A stretch of 64,000 bases of DNA from Streptomyces rubrogriseus (GTDB taxonomy: Bacteria; Actinomycetota; Actinomycetes; Streptomycetales; Streptomycetaceae). The translations under genes and the position numbers were made by a program. The stretch is taken from NCBI RefSeq assembly GCF_027947575.1, contig NZ_CP116256.1:3658001-3722000 (forward strand), given 5' to 3'. Shown here one piece after another: positions 39,685-49,889 of this stretch (positions are counted from its first letter, which is position 1; each line of letters starts with the position of its first letter). The notes below the pieces were generated by a model, which was not told the origin of the DNA, made no database searches, and saw only the letters and a program-made list of their open reading frames with translations.

Positions 39685-40428
39685 TCACAGTACCGCCGAC
39701 ACGCCCATCGCCACGGCCACGGCGAGCAGCACGGCGCCGAAGACGCGCCGCAGCGTCCCGGCGGAGACCTTCGCGGCCAGCCGCCTGCCGTCCCACGCGC
39801 CGAGGACCGCGGCCGCCAGGAACGGCAGGAGCAGCGTGAGGTCCAGGTGTACGGAGGAGTACGCCCGGGCGGCCAGGGCCACCAGCGCGTTCGCCCCGAC
39901 CACCAGCAGACTCGTGCCCACCGCCGCGCTCATCGGCACCGCGAGGACGGTCACCAGCGCCGGTACCGCCAGGAAGCCGCCGCCGACCCCGAGGAACCCG
40001 GTCACCGCACCGAGACCGGCCCCGGCCCCGGCCGCGCGCGTGCCCGACACGGTGCCGTTCTCGCGCGGCGCGCGGCGGCCCAGCATGTGCAGGCCCGCCA
40101 GTGCGGCCAGGGCGGCGAACAGCAGTGTCAGCACCGTCGCCGGGACCCGTGAGGACAGGGCGCCAGCCCCGGCGGCGGGCAGCACACCCGCGGCCGCGAA
40201 CAGCAGCCCGGCCCGCCACCGCACGGCCCCCGCCCTGGCGTGGGCCACCAGGGCGGTGACGGACGTGACGATCACGACGACGAGGCTCGCGGTGGTCGCC
40301 GCCGCCGGGGTGAAACCGAGCAGGTAGACGAGCGCGGGCACGGTGAGGATGCTGCCGCCCGCCCCCAGCGCGCCCAGGGACACGCCGGCCGCGGCGCCGG
40401 CGAGCAGCGCGAGGATCAGCGGCGTCAT
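39685..40428 (-). CDS. TSUP (TauE/SafE) family sulfite/sulfur-anion exporter
   Basis: The 247-residue membrane protein has about eight helices and the two family repeats beginning GAAAGVSLGALGAGGSILTVPALVYLLG and GAGLGAVTGFLGVGGGFLAVPALVTVL. TSUP carriers move sulfite, thiosulfate or sulfoacetate-type anions. Its ATG overlaps the stop of the MBL-rhodanese gene (ATGA). It would therefore be made together with that enzyme and likely exports the sulfite or thiosulfate produced from persulfides. Confidence 0.9.
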   Translation of the reverse strand: MTPLILALLAGAAAGVSLGALGAGGSILTVPALVYLLGFTPAAATTASLVVVIVTSVTALVAHARAGAVRWRAGLLFAAAGVLPAAGAGALSSRVPATVLTLLFAALAALAGLHMLGRRAPRENGTVSGTRAAGAGAGLGAVTGFLGVGGGFLAVPALVTVLAVPMSAAVGTSLLVVGANALVALAARAYSSVHLDLTLLLPFLAAAVLGAWDGRRLAAKVSAGTLRRVFGAVLLAVAVAMGVSAVL

Positions 40429-41810
40429 ACGGCGGTGGCGTCCGAGGGCGTCACGAGCGGGAGGCCCGCCCCGGCCGCCGCGGCGAAGCCGTCGTCGATC
40501 GCGACCACCTCGCGCCCGGCGGCGTCCAGCACGGACGCGGCGACCGCCGCGCGCATCCCGCCCGCGCAGTGCACCCACACCGTGCCCGGCGGCACCTCGT
40601 CCAGGCGCCGGTGGATCTCGTGCACGGGCAGGTGCACGCTGCCCCGGACCCACCCGTGGGCGCGTTCCGCGGCCCGCCGTACGTCGAGGACCACCATGTC
40701 GTCCGCGCCGTCCCGCCGCGCCGCGGCCAGCTCGGCGAAGGTGGCGCGCCGGAACGAGGCCGGCCGCTCCCCCTCGGCGACCCAGTCGGCCGGGGAGCCC
40801 ACCGCCGCCGCGGCCGGGCGGTCGATGCCCACCCGGGCCAGCTCGCGCTGGGCGCGGGCCAGGTCGTCGGCGCCGTGCGCGAGCAGCGTCACCGGCCTGC
40901 CCCAGGGGATCAGCCAGGCCAGGTAGGTCGCGAGCTGTCCGTCGGCCTCGAAGTTGAGCGACCCGGCGACGTGCCCGGCGGCGAAGGCCACCCGGGAGCG
41001 CAGGTCCACGACCCACTCGCCCGCGGCCAGGCGCCGGGCTATCTCGTCCGCGTCCGCGCGGCGGGGCTCGGTCAGGTCCAGGGGAGCGGGGCCGTCGCTG
41101 TTCACCGGCGCCATGTGGGCGTAGTAGGCGGGCACGTCGTCCAGCCCGGCCAGCAGCTCGCCGACGAAGGTCTCCACGTCCTGGACGAGCGCCGGGTTGG
41201 CGGCCCTCTCGGCACCGATCGTGCTGTGCTCGCCGCCTGCGGCGGTGGAGGAGCAGAAGCTGCCGAAGCCGTGCGTGGGCAGCACGCTCACCGCGTCCTC
41301 GAGCCGGTCCGCGAGACGGTGCGCGGAGGCGTGCTGCGCGCGGGCCAGCTCCTCGGTCAGCCGGGGCTCCACGAGGTCGGGCCGGCCCACGGTGCCGATC
41401 AGCAGCGAACCGCCGGTGAAGGCGGCCACGGCCCGCCCCGCCTCCTCGAGGACGTACGAAGTGTGGTGCGGGGTGTGGCCCGGGGTGGCCACCGCGCGCA
41501 GCTCCAGCCCCGCGTCGACCGGCTCCACGTCGCCGTCGGCCACCGCGACGCGCGCGTACGCCACCTCGGCCCCGGCCGGCACCAGATAGCGCGCGCCGGT
41601 GAGGCGGGCCAGCTCCAGACCGCCCGTGACGTAGTCGTTGTGGACGTGGGTCTCGGCGACGACGGCGATCCGCACCCCGCGCCGGGCGGCCGCGGCGATG
41701 ACACGGTCGATGTCCCGCGGCGGGTCCACGACCACGGCCGCCTCGGGACCGCCCGCCAGATAGCTGCGGTTGCCCAGTGACTCGGTCTCCAGGACGTCGA
41801 CAAAGAACAC
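40425..41810 (-). CDS. MBL-fold persulfide dioxygenase-like protein with two rhodanese domains
   Basis: The 461-residue protein has an ETHE1/Blh-type metallo-beta-lactamase domain at residues 1-250. Its metal motif is HVHND (His55, His57, Asp59); a further metal histidine is in TPGHTPHH. A first rhodanese domain at about 260-355 lacks a catalytic cysteine ([11 protein letters not shown]). A second at about 370-450 has Cys415 ([11 protein letters not shown]). The enzyme probably oxidises persulfides to sulfite and transfers sulfur. The GTG start has AAGGAG nearby. Two CstR-type operators lie just upstream. Confidence 0.9.
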   Translation of the reverse strand: MFFVDVLETESLGNRSYLAGGPEAAVVVDPPRDIDRVIAAAARRGVRIAVVAETHVHNDYVTGGLELARLTGARYLVPAGAEVAYARVAVADGDVEPVDAGLELRAVATPGHTPHHTSYVLEEAGRAVAAFTGGSLLIGTVGRPDLVEPRLTEELARAQHASAHRLADRLEDAVSVLPTHGFGSFCSSTAAGGEHSTIGAERAANPALVQDVETFVGELLAGLDDVPAYYAHMAPVNSDGPAPLDLTEPRRADADEIARRLAAGEWVVDLRSRVAFAAGHVAGSLNFEADGQLATYLAWLIPWGRPVTLLAHGADDLARAQRELARVGIDRPAAAAVGSPADWVAEGERPASFRRATFAELAAARRDGADDMVVLDVRRAAERAHGWVRGSVHLPVHEIHRRLDEVPPGTVWVHCAGGMRAAVAASVLDAAGREVVAIDDGFAAAAGAGLPLVTPSDATAV

Positions 41811-41830
41811 GGCACGCTCTCCTTCCGGAA

Positions 41831-41846
41831 TTACCCCCTGGGGTAT
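41831..41846. promoter_or_regulatory. CstR/CsoR-type operator, copy 2
   Basis: TTACCC-CCTG-GGGTAT lies 20 bases upstream of the MBL-rhodanese start. It differs from the perfect form by one base. Confidence 0.72.
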
Positions 41847-41869
41847 CTCTTCCGGCCACCGTAACAGAT

Positions 41870-41885
41870 ATACCCAGGGGGGTAT
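41870..41885. promoter_or_regulatory. CstR/CsoR-type operator, copy 3
   Basis: ATACCC-AGGG-GGGTAT is a perfect inverted repeat 39 bp centre to centre from copy 2, so two repressor tetramers could bind this promoter. Confidence 0.77.
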
Positions 41886-41986
41886 CGAGGGGCCCTCTTG
41901 CCGTCTGCTCACGCCGTCCACCCGCGCGGTCGCGGGCCGAGTGCGCCGCCGCTGCGGGACCGTGCCGCAACGTTCGGGCAACTCCG

Positions 41987-42011
41987 GTGTACGTCGCCGA
42001 AGTTGGGGTAT
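41987..42011 (+). promoter_or_regulatory. SigB-type promoter upstream of phosphoketolase
   Basis: GTGT-N15-GGGTAT fits the S. coelicolor SigB consensus, recalled as GNNT-N14-16-GGGTAC/T. It has the same -35 and spacing as the promoter before sigB in this window (GTGT-N15-GGGTAG). It points toward the phosphoketolase gene with a leader of about 250 bases. Confidence 0.62.
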
Positions 42012-42139
42012 CCGGTGCGTCGGCACGGTCGACACCGGGGTCGGCGCCGGTGACGGCCGTGCTGTTCTCGTCACGCACCGCCGCCCGCCGCCCCGCGGCA
42101 CCTCCTCTCCGTCGCCCGGCGGCCCCGGCGCTCCGTGAC

Positions 42140-42168
42140 CCGTTCGGAACACCACGTGACCCGAACGG
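42140..42168. promoter_or_regulatory. Inverted repeat in the phosphoketolase leader
   Basis: CCGTTCGG and CCGAACGG form an 8-bp inverted repeat across 13 bases, about 100 bases upstream of the start codon. It could be an operator or an mRNA stem-loop. The rest of this 458-base gap holds the CstR-type sites and the SigB-type promoter. Confidence 0.35.
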
Positions 42169-42268
42169 CCCTCTCGGGTACCCGCCCGGTCGGCGCAGGG
42201 TTGGGATGTGCACGGGCACCCCGTGCCCGCGCGCCCCGACCGGCTGTCCCGACACGGAAGGACCACCG

Positions 42269-44659
42269 ATGTCCGTCGACACGCAGCAGGCGCCCCCCGA
42301 GCCCACGGACGAGGAGCTCGCCGGCCTGGACGCCCACTGGCGCGCCGCGAACTACCTCGCCGTCGGCCAGATCTACCTGATGGCCAACCCCCTGCTGGCC
42401 GAACCCCTGCGCCCCGAGCACGTCAAGCCGCGCCTGCTCGGCCACTGGGGCACCTCACCCGGCCTCAACATGGTCCACACCCACCTCAACCGGGTGATCA
42501 AGGCCCGCGACCTCGACGCCCTGTGCGTCTGGGGCCCCGGCCACGGAGGACCCGCCGTCCTGGCCAACGCGTGGCTGGAGGGCTCGTACACCGAGACCTA
42601 CCCGGACATCACCAGGGACGCGGCCGGCATGGCCCGGCTGTTCAAGCAGTTCTCCTTCCCCGGCGGCGTACCGAGCCACGTCGCGCCCGAGACGCCGGGC
42701 TCCATCCACGAGGGCGGCGAGCTGGGCTACGCGCTCTCGCACGCCTACGGCGCCGCCTTCGACCACCCGGACCTGGTGGTCGCCTGCGTGATCGGCGACG
42801 GCGAGGCGGAGACCGGGCCGCTGGCGACGTCCTGGCACTCCAACAAGTTCCTCGACCCGGTGCACGACGGCGCCGTCCTGCCGATCCTGCACCTCAACGG
42901 CTACAAGATCGCCAACCCGACGGTGCTCGCCCGCCTCCCCGAGGGCGAGCTGGACGAACTCCTGCGCGGCTACGGCCACGACCCCGTCCACGTCACCGGC
43001 GACGACCCGGCCGCCGTGCACCGCGCGACGGCCCGCGCCATGGACACCGCCCTCGACCGCATCGCCGCGATCCAGCGGGCCGCCCGCGAGGAGGGGGCCA
43101 CCGGCCGTCCCCGCTGGCCGATGATCGTCCTGCGCACCCCGAAGGGCTGGACCGGCCCCGCCGAGGTCGACGGACTGCCCGTGGAGAACACCTGGCGCGC
43201 CCATCAGGTGCCCCTGTCGGCCGTACGGACCAACCCCGAGCACCTCGCGCAGCTGGAGCGGTGGCTGCGCTCCTACCGCCCCGAGGAACTGTTCGACGAC
43301 GCGGGAGCGCCGCGGCCCGCCGTCCTCGCCGCGATCCCCGAGGGGCCCCGCCGCCTCGGCGCCACCCCGTACGCCAACGGCGGCCTCCTGCTGCGCGAAC
43401 TGCCCGTGCCCCCGCTGGAGAAGTACGCCGTGCCCGTCGAGGAGCCCGGCGCGAGCACGCACGAGCCCACCCGGGTCCTCGGCGACCTGCTCCGGGACGT
43501 CATGGACGCCACCACCGACCGGCGCGACTTCCGCCTCGTCGGCCCCGACGAGACCGCCTCCAACCGCCTCCAGGCCGTCTACGCCGCCAGCGGCAAGGCC
43601 TGGCAGGAGCGGACGCTGCCCGTCGACCAGGACCTGGACCGGCACGGCCGCGTGATGGAGATCCTGTCCGAACACACCTGCCAGGGCTGGCTGGAGGGCT
43701 ACCTCCTCACCGGCAGGCACGGACTGTTCTCCTGCTACGAGGCCTTCGTCCACATCGTCGACTCGATGGTCAACCAGCACGTCAAATGGCTGCGCGTCAC
43801 CCGCCGCCTGCCCTGGCGCGCGCCCATCGCCTCCCTCAACTACCTGCTCACCTCCCACGTGTGGCGCCAGGACCACAACGGCTTCTCCCACCAGGACCCC
43901 GGCTTCGTCGACCACATCCTCAACAAGAGCCCCGAAGCCGTACGGGTCTACCTGCCGCCGGACGCCAACACCCTGCTCTCCGTGGCCGACCACGCCCTGC
44001 GCAGCCGCGACTACGTCAACGTGATCGTGGCCGGCAAACAGCCCTGCTTCGACTGGCTGACCATGGACCAGGCCAAGGCGCACTGCGCGCGCGGCGCCGG
44101 CATCTGGGACTGGGCCGGCACCGAGGACGGCAGCCGCGAACCCGACGTGGTGCTCGCCTGCGCGGGCGACGTACCGACCCAGGAGATCCTGGCCGCCGCC
44201 CAGCTGATCCGCCACCACCTGCCGGAACTCGCCGTGCGCGTGGTCAACGTCGTCGACATCGCCCGCCTGCTGCCCAGCGGGGAACACCCGCACGGCATGA
44301 GCGACTTCGAGTACGACGGCCTGTTCACCGCCGACCGGCCGGTGATCTTCGCCTACCACGGCTACCCCTGGCTGATCCACCGGCTCGCCTACCGGCGCAC
44401 CGGCCACGCCCATCTGCACGTGCGCGGCTACAAGGAGATCGGGACCACCACCACGCCGTTCGACATGGTGGTCGGCAACGACCTGGACCGCTACCGCCTC
44501 GTCATGGACGTCATCGACCGCGTGCCCGGCCTCGCGGTGCGCGCGGCGGCCCTGCGGCAGCGGATGGAGGACGTCCGGCAGCGGCACCACGACTGGATCC
44601 GCGAACACGGTGTGGACCTGCCCGAGGTCGCCGACTGGACCTGGGAGACGCCGCGGTGA
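42269..44659 (+). CDS. xfp: Xylulose-5-phosphate/fructose-6-phosphate phosphoketolase
   Basis: The 796-residue thiamine-diphosphate enzyme splits xylulose 5-phosphate or fructose 6-phosphate with phosphate, giving acetyl phosphate plus an aldose phosphate. Family signatures are [39 protein letters not shown], the diphosphate-binding [21 protein letters not shown], and [24 protein letters not shown]. The length is normal. The ATG follows GGAAGGACC. A SigB-type promoter about 250 bases upstream suggests stress induction. Its stop overlaps the GTG start of the GH65 gene (GTGA), so the two are translationally coupled. Confidence 0.96.
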   Translation: MSVDTQQAPPEPTDEELAGLDAHWRAANYLAVGQIYLMANPLLAEPLRPEHVKPRLLGHWGTSPGLNMVHTHLNRVIKARDLDALCVWGPGHGGPAVLANAWLEGSYTETYPDITRDAAGMARLFKQFSFPGGVPSHVAPETPGSIHEGGELGYALSHAYGAAFDHPDLVVACVIGDGEAETGPLATSWHSNKFLDPVHDGAVLPILHLNGYKIANPTVLARLPEGELDELLRGYGHDPVHVTGDDPAAVHRATARAMDTALDRIAAIQRAAREEGATGRPRWPMIVLRTPKGWTGPAEVDGLPVENTWRAHQVPLSAVRTNPEHLAQLERWLRSYRPEELFDDAGAPRPAVLAAIPEGPRRLGATPYANGGLLLRELPVPPLEKYAVPVEEPGASTHEPTRVLGDLLRDVMDATTDRRDFRLVGPDETASNRLQAVYAASGKAWQERTLPVDQDLDRHGRVMEILSEHTCQGWLEGYLLTGRHGLFSCYEAFVHIVDSMVNQHVKWLRVTRRLPWRAPIASLNYLLTSHVWRQDHNGFSHQDPGFVDHILNKSPEAVRVYLPPDANTLLSVADHALRSRDYVNVIVAGKQPCFDWLTMDQAKAHCARGAGIWDWAGTEDGSREPDVVLACAGDVPTQEILAAAQLIRHHLPELAVRVVNVVDIARLLPSGEHPHGMSDFEYDGLFTADRPVIFAYHGYPWLIHRLAYRRTGHAHLHVRGYKEIGTTTTPFDMVVGNDLDRYRLVMDVIDRVPGLAVRAAALRQRMEDVRQRHHDWIREHGVDLPEVADWTWETPR

Positions 44660-47031
44660 CCGCGACCCCGTCGACCTGGGACTACGACCACTACGACGCC
44701 GCCGAGGAACGGCTGCGCGAGTCCCTGTGCACCCTCGGCAACGGCTACTTCGCCACCCGCGGCGCGCTGCCCGAGTGCGCCGCGGACGACGTGCACTACC
44801 CGGGCACCTACGTGGCGGGCTGCTACAACCGGCTCACCTCCACCGTCGCGGGGCGCGAGGTCGAGAACGAGGACATGGTCAACCTCCCCAACTGGCTGCC
44901 GCTGCGCTTCAGGCCCGTCGGCGGGGACTGGCTCACACCGGACACCGCCGAGGTGCTCGACCACCGGCAGACCGTGCACCTGGACTCAGGCGTCCTGGAG
45001 CGCCTCACCCGCTTCGGCCTCGACGGGGAGCGCGTGCTGTCCGTGCGCCAGCTGCGGCTGGTGCACATGGCCGACCCCCACCTCGCCGCCCTGCGCACCG
45101 AGTTCACCGCCGAGGGCGGCCCGGTCGACCTGGAGGTGGAGGCGGCTCTCGACGGCGGCGTCACCAACTCCGGGGTGCCGCGCTACCGGGACCTCGACGG
45201 CCACCACCTCACGCACGTGCACACCGGCAGCGCCGACGACGACACGGTGTGGCTGCGCTGCCGGACCCGCACCTCGGACATCCGGACCGGCATGGCCGCC
45301 CGCACCACCGCGGACGCGCCGGTCACCGCGGCCCGCGAGCACCTGTGCGTCACCCAGCGCGTCACCCTGCGCGCCGAACCGGGCCGCACCGCCACCGTCG
45401 ACAAGGTCGTCGCCCTGCACACCTCGCGCGACCCGGCGATCAGCGACCCGCTCCAGGCCGCCGTCGACCGGGTGGCCGAGGCTCCCGGCTTCGACGACCT
45501 GCTGGTGACGCACCGCACCGCCTGGGGCCAGCTGTGGCGCCGCGCCGAACTGGAGGTGCCCGGCGAGGCGGGCAGCATCCTGCGCCTGCACCTCTTCCAC
45601 GTACTCCAGACCCTCTCGCCGCACACCGCCGACCTGGACGTGGGCGTACCGGCCCGCGGACTGCACGGCGAGGCCTACCGCGGCCACGTCTTCTGGGACG
45701 AGCTGTTCGTCCTGCCCTACCTGAACCTGCACTTCCCCGAGGTGTCCCGGGCCCTGCTGCACTACCGGCACCGCCGCCTGGAAAGGGCCCGCTCCGCGGC
45801 CCGCGCGATCGGCAGGCGCGGCGTGCTCTACCCCTGGCAGAGCGGCAGCGACGGCCGCGAGGAGACCCAGCAACTGCACCTCAACCCGCGCTCGGGGCGC
45901 TGGCTCCCCGACCACTCGCACCTCCAGCACCACGTGGGCTCCGCCATCGCGTACAACGTGTGGCAGTACTGCGAGGCCAGCGGCGACGCCGAGTTCCTGC
46001 ACACCAAGGGCGCCGAGATGCTGCTGCAGATCGCGCGCTTCTGGGCCGACTCCGCCACCTGGGACGAACGCCTCGGGCGGCACCGCATCCGGGGCGTGGT
46101 CGGCCCCGACGAGTACCACGAGGCCTACCCCGGCGCCGACCGGCCGGGGCTCGACGACAACGCCTACACCAACGTCACCGCCGCCTGGGTCCTCTCCCGC
46201 ACCCTCCGCGTCCTGGACGACCTGCCCGAGCCCCGCCGCCGCGAACTCGGCGAGCGCACCGCGCTGGACGACGCGGAGCTGGAACAGTGGGACAGCGTCT
46301 CCCGCACCCTGCACGTCCCCTTCCACGAGGGCGTCGTCAGCCAGTTCGAGGGGTACGGCGACCTCGCCGAACTGGACTGGGAGGGCTACCGCGACCGGTA
46401 CGGCGACATCCGGCGCCTCGACCGACTCCTGGAGGCCGAGAACGACAGCGTCAACAACTACCAGGCCTCCAAACAGGCCGACGTCCTCATGCTCGGCTAC
46501 CTGTTCTCCCCGGCCGAACTCCGGTCGCTGTTCCGGCGCCTGGGCTACACCCTCGACGAGCGGACCTGGCAGCGCACCGTCGACCACTACCTGGCCCGCA
46601 CCAGCCACGGGTCCACCCTCAGTGGACTCGTCCACGGCTGGATCCTGGCCCGGGCCCGCCGCGCCGAGGCCTGGGACTACTTCCAGGAGGCGCTCAAGGG
46701 CGACGTCGCCGACCTCCAGGGCGGCACCACGGGCGAGGGCATCCACCTCGGCGCCATGGCCGGCACCCTCGACCTCGTCCAGCGGGGCCTGACCGGCCTG
46801 GAGACCCGCGCGGGCGCCCTGTGGCTGGACCCGGTGCCGCTGCCGGAGCTGTCGTCGTACGGGTTCTCCGTGCGCTACCAGGGCCACTGGGGCGTGCGGT
46901 TCCGGCTGGAGCACGGCCGGCTGGAGATCGCCGTGCCCGCGGCCGGACCGCTGCCGATCGACGTCCGGCTGCCGGACCGCGAGGTGCGTCTCCAGCCGGG
47001 GGACACCTGCCGGCTGGTGCTGCCGGACTGA
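44656..47031 (+). CDS. Glycoside hydrolase family 65 disaccharide phosphorylase
   Basis: The 791-residue protein has the GH65 layout. An N-terminal beta domain begins [15 protein letters not shown], and a helical (alpha/alpha)6 barrel includes [19 protein letters not shown] and the catalytic-acid motif [10 protein letters not shown] (Glu486). A C-terminal beta domain follows. GH65 phosphorylases split trehalose, maltose, kojibiose or nigerose with phosphate; specificity cannot be told here. Coupling to phosphoketolase suggests the released sugar phosphates feed that enzyme. No beta-phosphoglucomutase gene, often found beside GH65, is present. Confidence 0.92.
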   Translation: MTATPSTWDYDHYDAAEERLRESLCTLGNGYFATRGALPECAADDVHYPGTYVAGCYNRLTSTVAGREVENEDMVNLPNWLPLRFRPVGGDWLTPDTAEVLDHRQTVHLDSGVLERLTRFGLDGERVLSVRQLRLVHMADPHLAALRTEFTAEGGPVDLEVEAALDGGVTNSGVPRYRDLDGHHLTHVHTGSADDDTVWLRCRTRTSDIRTGMAARTTADAPVTAAREHLCVTQRVTLRAEPGRTATVDKVVALHTSRDPAISDPLQAAVDRVAEAPGFDDLLVTHRTAWGQLWRRAELEVPGEAGSILRLHLFHVLQTLSPHTADLDVGVPARGLHGEAYRGHVFWDELFVLPYLNLHFPEVSRALLHYRHRRLERARSAARAIGRRGVLYPWQSGSDGREETQQLHLNPRSGRWLPDHSHLQHHVGSAIAYNVWQYCEASGDAEFLHTKGAEMLLQIARFWADSATWDERLGRHRIRGVVGPDEYHEAYPGADRPGLDDNAYTNVTAAWVLSRTLRVLDDLPEPRRRELGERTALDDAELEQWDSVSRTLHVPFHEGVVSQFEGYGDLAELDWEGYRDRYGDIRRLDRLLEAENDSVNNYQASKQADVLMLGYLFSPAELRSLFRRLGYTLDERTWQRTVDHYLARTSHGSTLSGLVHGWILARARRAEAWDYFQEALKGDVADLQGGTTGEGIHLGAMAGTLDLVQRGLTGLETRAGALWLDPVPLPELSSYGFSVRYQGHWGVRFRLEHGRLEIAVPAAGPLPIDVRLPDREVRLQPGDTCRLVLPD

Positions 47032-47056
47032 CCGGGCCCGCCCGTCGGCCGGTCAG
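47028..47056. terminator. Bidirectional hairpin spanning both stop codons
   Basis: CTGACCGG pairs with CCGGTCAG across a 13-base loop. The arms include the stop codons of the convergent GH65 and secreted-protein genes. Confidence 0.65.
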
Positions 47057-47511
47057 CCGGGCAAGGGGTAGCTCACCGTGCGCGGGGACCCGTCCGGCCT
47101 GCCGTCGGTGTAGGTCAGGGTGATCCGGGTGAAGTGCGACTGGCCCGTGCCCTGTTCGCCGCCCGTCGGCATGTCGAGCCGCACGGTCACCGGGTAGGAG
47201 TGGAAGGCGCCCGCGGCACAGTAGGGGTCGCAGTCGTTGACGGCGTTGGTGCCCCGGCCCACAGCGGCCTGCGCGTCCCAGCGGAACCAGCGCAGGGAGA
47301 CCAGTCGGCTGTTTCCGTCCCCGCAGGCGAGCACGTACGCCTCCGGCCCGATCTCCGGCTGCCCGGAGCAGTCCACCAGCACCGGATCCTGCGTCTGCCG
47401 GGTCTGTGCCGCGGGCTGCGCCGACGGCGCGGCGGAGGCCGTGCCCAGCGGTACTGCGAGCGCGGCGGCGGCACAGAGTGTGACCGCTGCCCTCATCGGG
47501 TTCCTGCCCAT
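47053..47511 (-). CDS. Small secreted protein of unknown function
   Basis: The 152-residue precursor has a signal peptide (MRAAVTLCAAAALAVPLGTASA). The mature part of about 120 residues has four cysteines (VDCSGQP, LACGDGN, NDCDPYCAAG), two likely disulfides, and many aromatic and Gly residues, with no recognised domain. The upstream ATG (MGRNPMRAAV) has GGGAG nearby; a second ATG five codons later is possible. The cysteines and size suggest a stable extracellular protein. The 284 bases upstream, shared with a divergent small gene, show no clear promoter. Confidence 0.75.
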   Translation of the reverse strand: MGRNPMRAAVTLCAAAALAVPLGTASAAPSAQPAAQTRQTQDPVLVDCSGQPEIGPEAYVLACGDGNSRLVSLRWFRWDAQAAVGRGTNAVNDCDPYCAAGAFHSYPVTVRLDMPTGGEQGTGQSHFTRITLTYTDGRPDGSPRTVSYPLPG

Positions 47512-47795
47512 GTCTGCTCCCGCCGTCTCGGGGTCGCTTGTCTCCGCTTGCCCCTTTTCTCCGTTCCGACCGTACGACCGTGTTCGTGAACGCACCACTC
47601 GTACGGAGCAGCGGCCGGGCCCCCGAGGGCGCGGACCTGCGCGTCGGCCGGGCCGTCCGGTTCGTGCGACAAGACGCCGATTGCATCCCCCGTGTGGTCC
47701 TCCCGGCGGTCCGCAACCGTCGTCCGCGCCCCGGTGTCTCATGCCGTCAAGAACGGCGACCCGACCGGGCGCCCCCTCACGTGGAGGACCGCGGT

Positions 47796-48080
47796 ATGCA
47801 CCCGACGACTGTTCCGACCGCCGCCGCCCCGACGCACTCGCGCTCCCGGGACACGGGCGGCGACTTCCTGCTCCAGCCGCCCGACCCCGCCCGGCGCGTC
47901 ACCTGCCGCGTCGACCCCGTCGACCTGCGCCGCCTCGACCTGCTCGCCCTGCTGACCGCCGCCGGGATCGCGCCCTCCGCCGGGGACCGGGCCGCCATCG
48001 AGCAGCTCAGTGTGCTCCCCGGAAGCGTGCACACGGCGCTGCACCGTTGGCTGGAGCAGGCGTACGGGTTCTGCCGCTGA
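47796..48080 (+). CDS. Small hypothetical protein
   Basis: The 94-residue protein has a Thr/Ala/Pro-rich start and a helical second half (DPVDLRRLDLLALLTAAGIAPSAGDRAAIEQLS, then HTALHRWLEQAYGFCR). No membrane segment or known domain is visible. The ATG is preceded by GTGGAGG at suitable spacing, which supports that it is a real gene. It ends 11 bases from the stop of the convergent arginine deiminase gene. Function unknown. Confidence 0.6.
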   Translation: MHPTTVPTAAAPTHSRSRDTGGDFLLQPPDPARRVTCRVDPVDLRRLDLLALLTAAGIAPSAGDRAAIEQLSVLPGSVHTALHRWLEQAYGFCR

Positions 48081-48091
48081 GTGCGCGGAGG

Positions 48092-49354
48092 TCAGAAGTC
48101 GACGGGGTCGCGCACCAGCGGACACGTCATGCAGTGACCCCCGCCGCGCCCCCGGCCCAGTTCCGCGCCCACGATGGTGACGACCTCCACCCGGGCCTCG
48201 CGCAGCAGCGCGTTGGTGAGGGTGTTGCGGTCGTAGGTGAACACCACGCCGGGCTCCACCGCGACGGCGTTGTTGCCGCTGTCCCACTGCTGGCGCTCGG
48301 AGGCGTAGGCGTCGCCGCCCGTCTCCACCACCCGCAGCTTCGGCAGCCCGAGAGCCTTGGCGACGACGTCGACGAAGGGCGTCGACCCCTCGTCGACCAC
48401 GTCGAACCCGGGGGCCCGGTCGCCGGGCCGCAGCGAGAAGGTGTGCACCGCGTCCATGATGCGGGGGTAGAGGGTCACCACGTCGCGGTCGGCGAAGGTG
48501 AAGACCGTGTCCAGGTGCATGGCGGACCGCAGCTTCGGCATCCCGGCGACGACGACGTGCTCGGCGGCCCCGCTGCGGAACAGCGCGGCGGCGACCTGGG
48601 TGACGGCCTGCCGGGAGGTGCGCTCGCTCATGCCCATGAGGACGACCCCGTTGCCCACCGGCATGATGTCGCCGCCCTCGAAGGTGGCCTGGCCCCAGTC
48701 CCGCTCGGGGTCGCCCCACCACACCTTCGAGCCCTTGAAGTCGGGGTGGAAGGTGTAGATCGCCTTCATCAGCAGCGTCTCGTCGTGCCGCGCGGACCAG
48801 TACAGCGGGTTGAGGGTGAGACCGCCGTACAGCCAGCAGGTGGTGTCGCGCGTGTACAGGGTGTTCGGCAGCGGCGGCATCAGGTACTCGCGGGCGCCGG
48901 TGGACTCGCGGGCCAGCGCGAGGTGCGGGGAGCGGAAGTCCTCGGGCAGGTCACTGGTGGCGAGCCCGCCGACGAGGTACTCGGCGAGTTCCCTCGGCGA
49001 GAGGGTCTCCAGGTAGGCGCGGGTGGCGTCGATGAGGCCGATGCCGACCTGGTTGGCGACGATCTTGCGGTCCAGGAGCCACGCCTTGGCCTCCGGGATC
49101 GCCATGATCTGCGCCAGCAGATCGTGCAGCTCCACCACCTCCACCCCGCGCCGGCGCAGTTCACCGACGAAGGCGGCATGGTCGCGCTGGGCGTTCTCCA
49201 CCCACATGACGTCGTCGAAGAGCAGCTCGTCGGAGTTGGTCGGAGTCAGCCGCCGGTGCGCAAGACCGGGGGAGCACACCAGGACCTTGCGCAGCCTGCC
49301 GACCTCGGAATGGACGCCGAGCGCGGGACTCACGGCGCTCTCGTTGCTGGTCAC
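48092..49354 (-). CDS. arcA: Arginine deiminase
   Basis: The 420-residue enzyme hydrolyses arginine to citrulline and ammonia, the first step of the arginine deiminase pathway. Conserved features are [10 protein letters not shown] near the start, the substrate-binding [35 protein letters not shown] and [12 protein letters not shown], the last containing a catalytic His/Asp. The nucleophile Cys408 is in GGGHCMTCP. The start is GTG with AGGAGG just upstream. The downstream arginine/ornithine antiporter gene is badly deleted. No ornithine carbamoyltransferase or carbamate kinase gene lies nearby. Confidence 0.95.
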   Translation of the reverse strand: MTSNESAVSPALGVHSEVGRLRKVLVCSPGLAHRRLTPTNSDELLFDDVMWVENAQRDHAAFVGELRRRGVEVVELHDLLAQIMAIPEAKAWLLDRKIVANQVGIGLIDATRAYLETLSPRELAEYLVGGLATSDLPEDFRSPHLALARESTGAREYLMPPLPNTLYTRDTTCWLYGGLTLNPLYWSARHDETLLMKAIYTFHPDFKGSKVWWGDPERDWGQATFEGGDIMPVGNGVVLMGMSERTSRQAVTQVAAALFRSGAAEHVVVAGMPKLRSAMHLDTVFTFADRDVVTLYPRIMDAVHTFSLRPGDRAPGFDVVDEGSTPFVDVVAKALGLPKLRVVETGGDAYASERQQWDSGNNAVAVEPGVVFTYDRNTLTNALLREARVEVVTIVGAELGRGRGGGHCMTCPLVRDPVDF

Positions 49355-49411
49355 ACGGCCTCCTGGAGGGATGCGTACGAGCGGGGGAGGGGGACGGGGA
49401 AGGGGGTCAGG

Positions 49412-49816
49412 TCACAGGCTGATCCACCCGGCCACCAGGGCGAGGAGGCCGACCGCCGCGCCGGTCACGGACACGGCCAGGACGACCGGTTCCCCGGGCG
49501 AGAACAGCCTGCGGCCCTGCTCCCGGCGGGCCATCACGAACAGGCCCCTGGCGTACGCGTACACGCCCGCGTCGAGGTCGGGTCTGCGCACGGCGAGGGA
49601 CTGGAAGACGAAGGCCAGCGTCAGCATGCCGGTGCCCGCGATCGCCCAGGCGATCGGCGCGCCCGCGACCCCGGTCTCCTCGGCGAAGCGCCCCGGCAGC
49701 GAGAACACCCCGGCGCCCACCATCGACCCGACGACCATGGAGGTCAGGGTGAACAGACCCACCTTCGCGGCGGGCGGGGCTGCGCTGTCGACGTCGGAAG
49801 CAGCGGCCTGCGACAT
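49412..49816 (-). pseudogene. arcD: Arginine/ornithine antiporter (arcD) with large in-frame internal deletion
   Basis: The 134-residue frame joins the N-terminal part of an APC-family antiporter to its extreme C terminus. The N-terminal part is KVGLFTLTSMVVGSMVGAGVFSLPGRFAEETG, helices 1 and 2 to about residue 90 (DAGVYAYA). The C-terminal part is FVMARREQGRRLFSPGEP plus the last helix. Full-length members have roughly 470 residues and 12-13 helices, so about 330 residues are missing without a frameshift. With only three helices it cannot be a normal transporter. The ribosome site and signal regions are intact. It lies just upstream of arcA on the same strand, as expected for the arc pair. 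Confidence 0.85.
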
Positions 49817-49889
49817 GCCGTCCCTCCGGATGGCCGATCGATTGTGACCACTGTGCAACATGTGGTGGCTTGGGGCATCTTGTTCGCGG

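Noticed and set aside
42176..42181. GGGTAC as a second SigB promoter of the phosphoketolase gene
   Set aside because: The required GNNT is absent at the correct distance, unlike the better-formed element further upstream.
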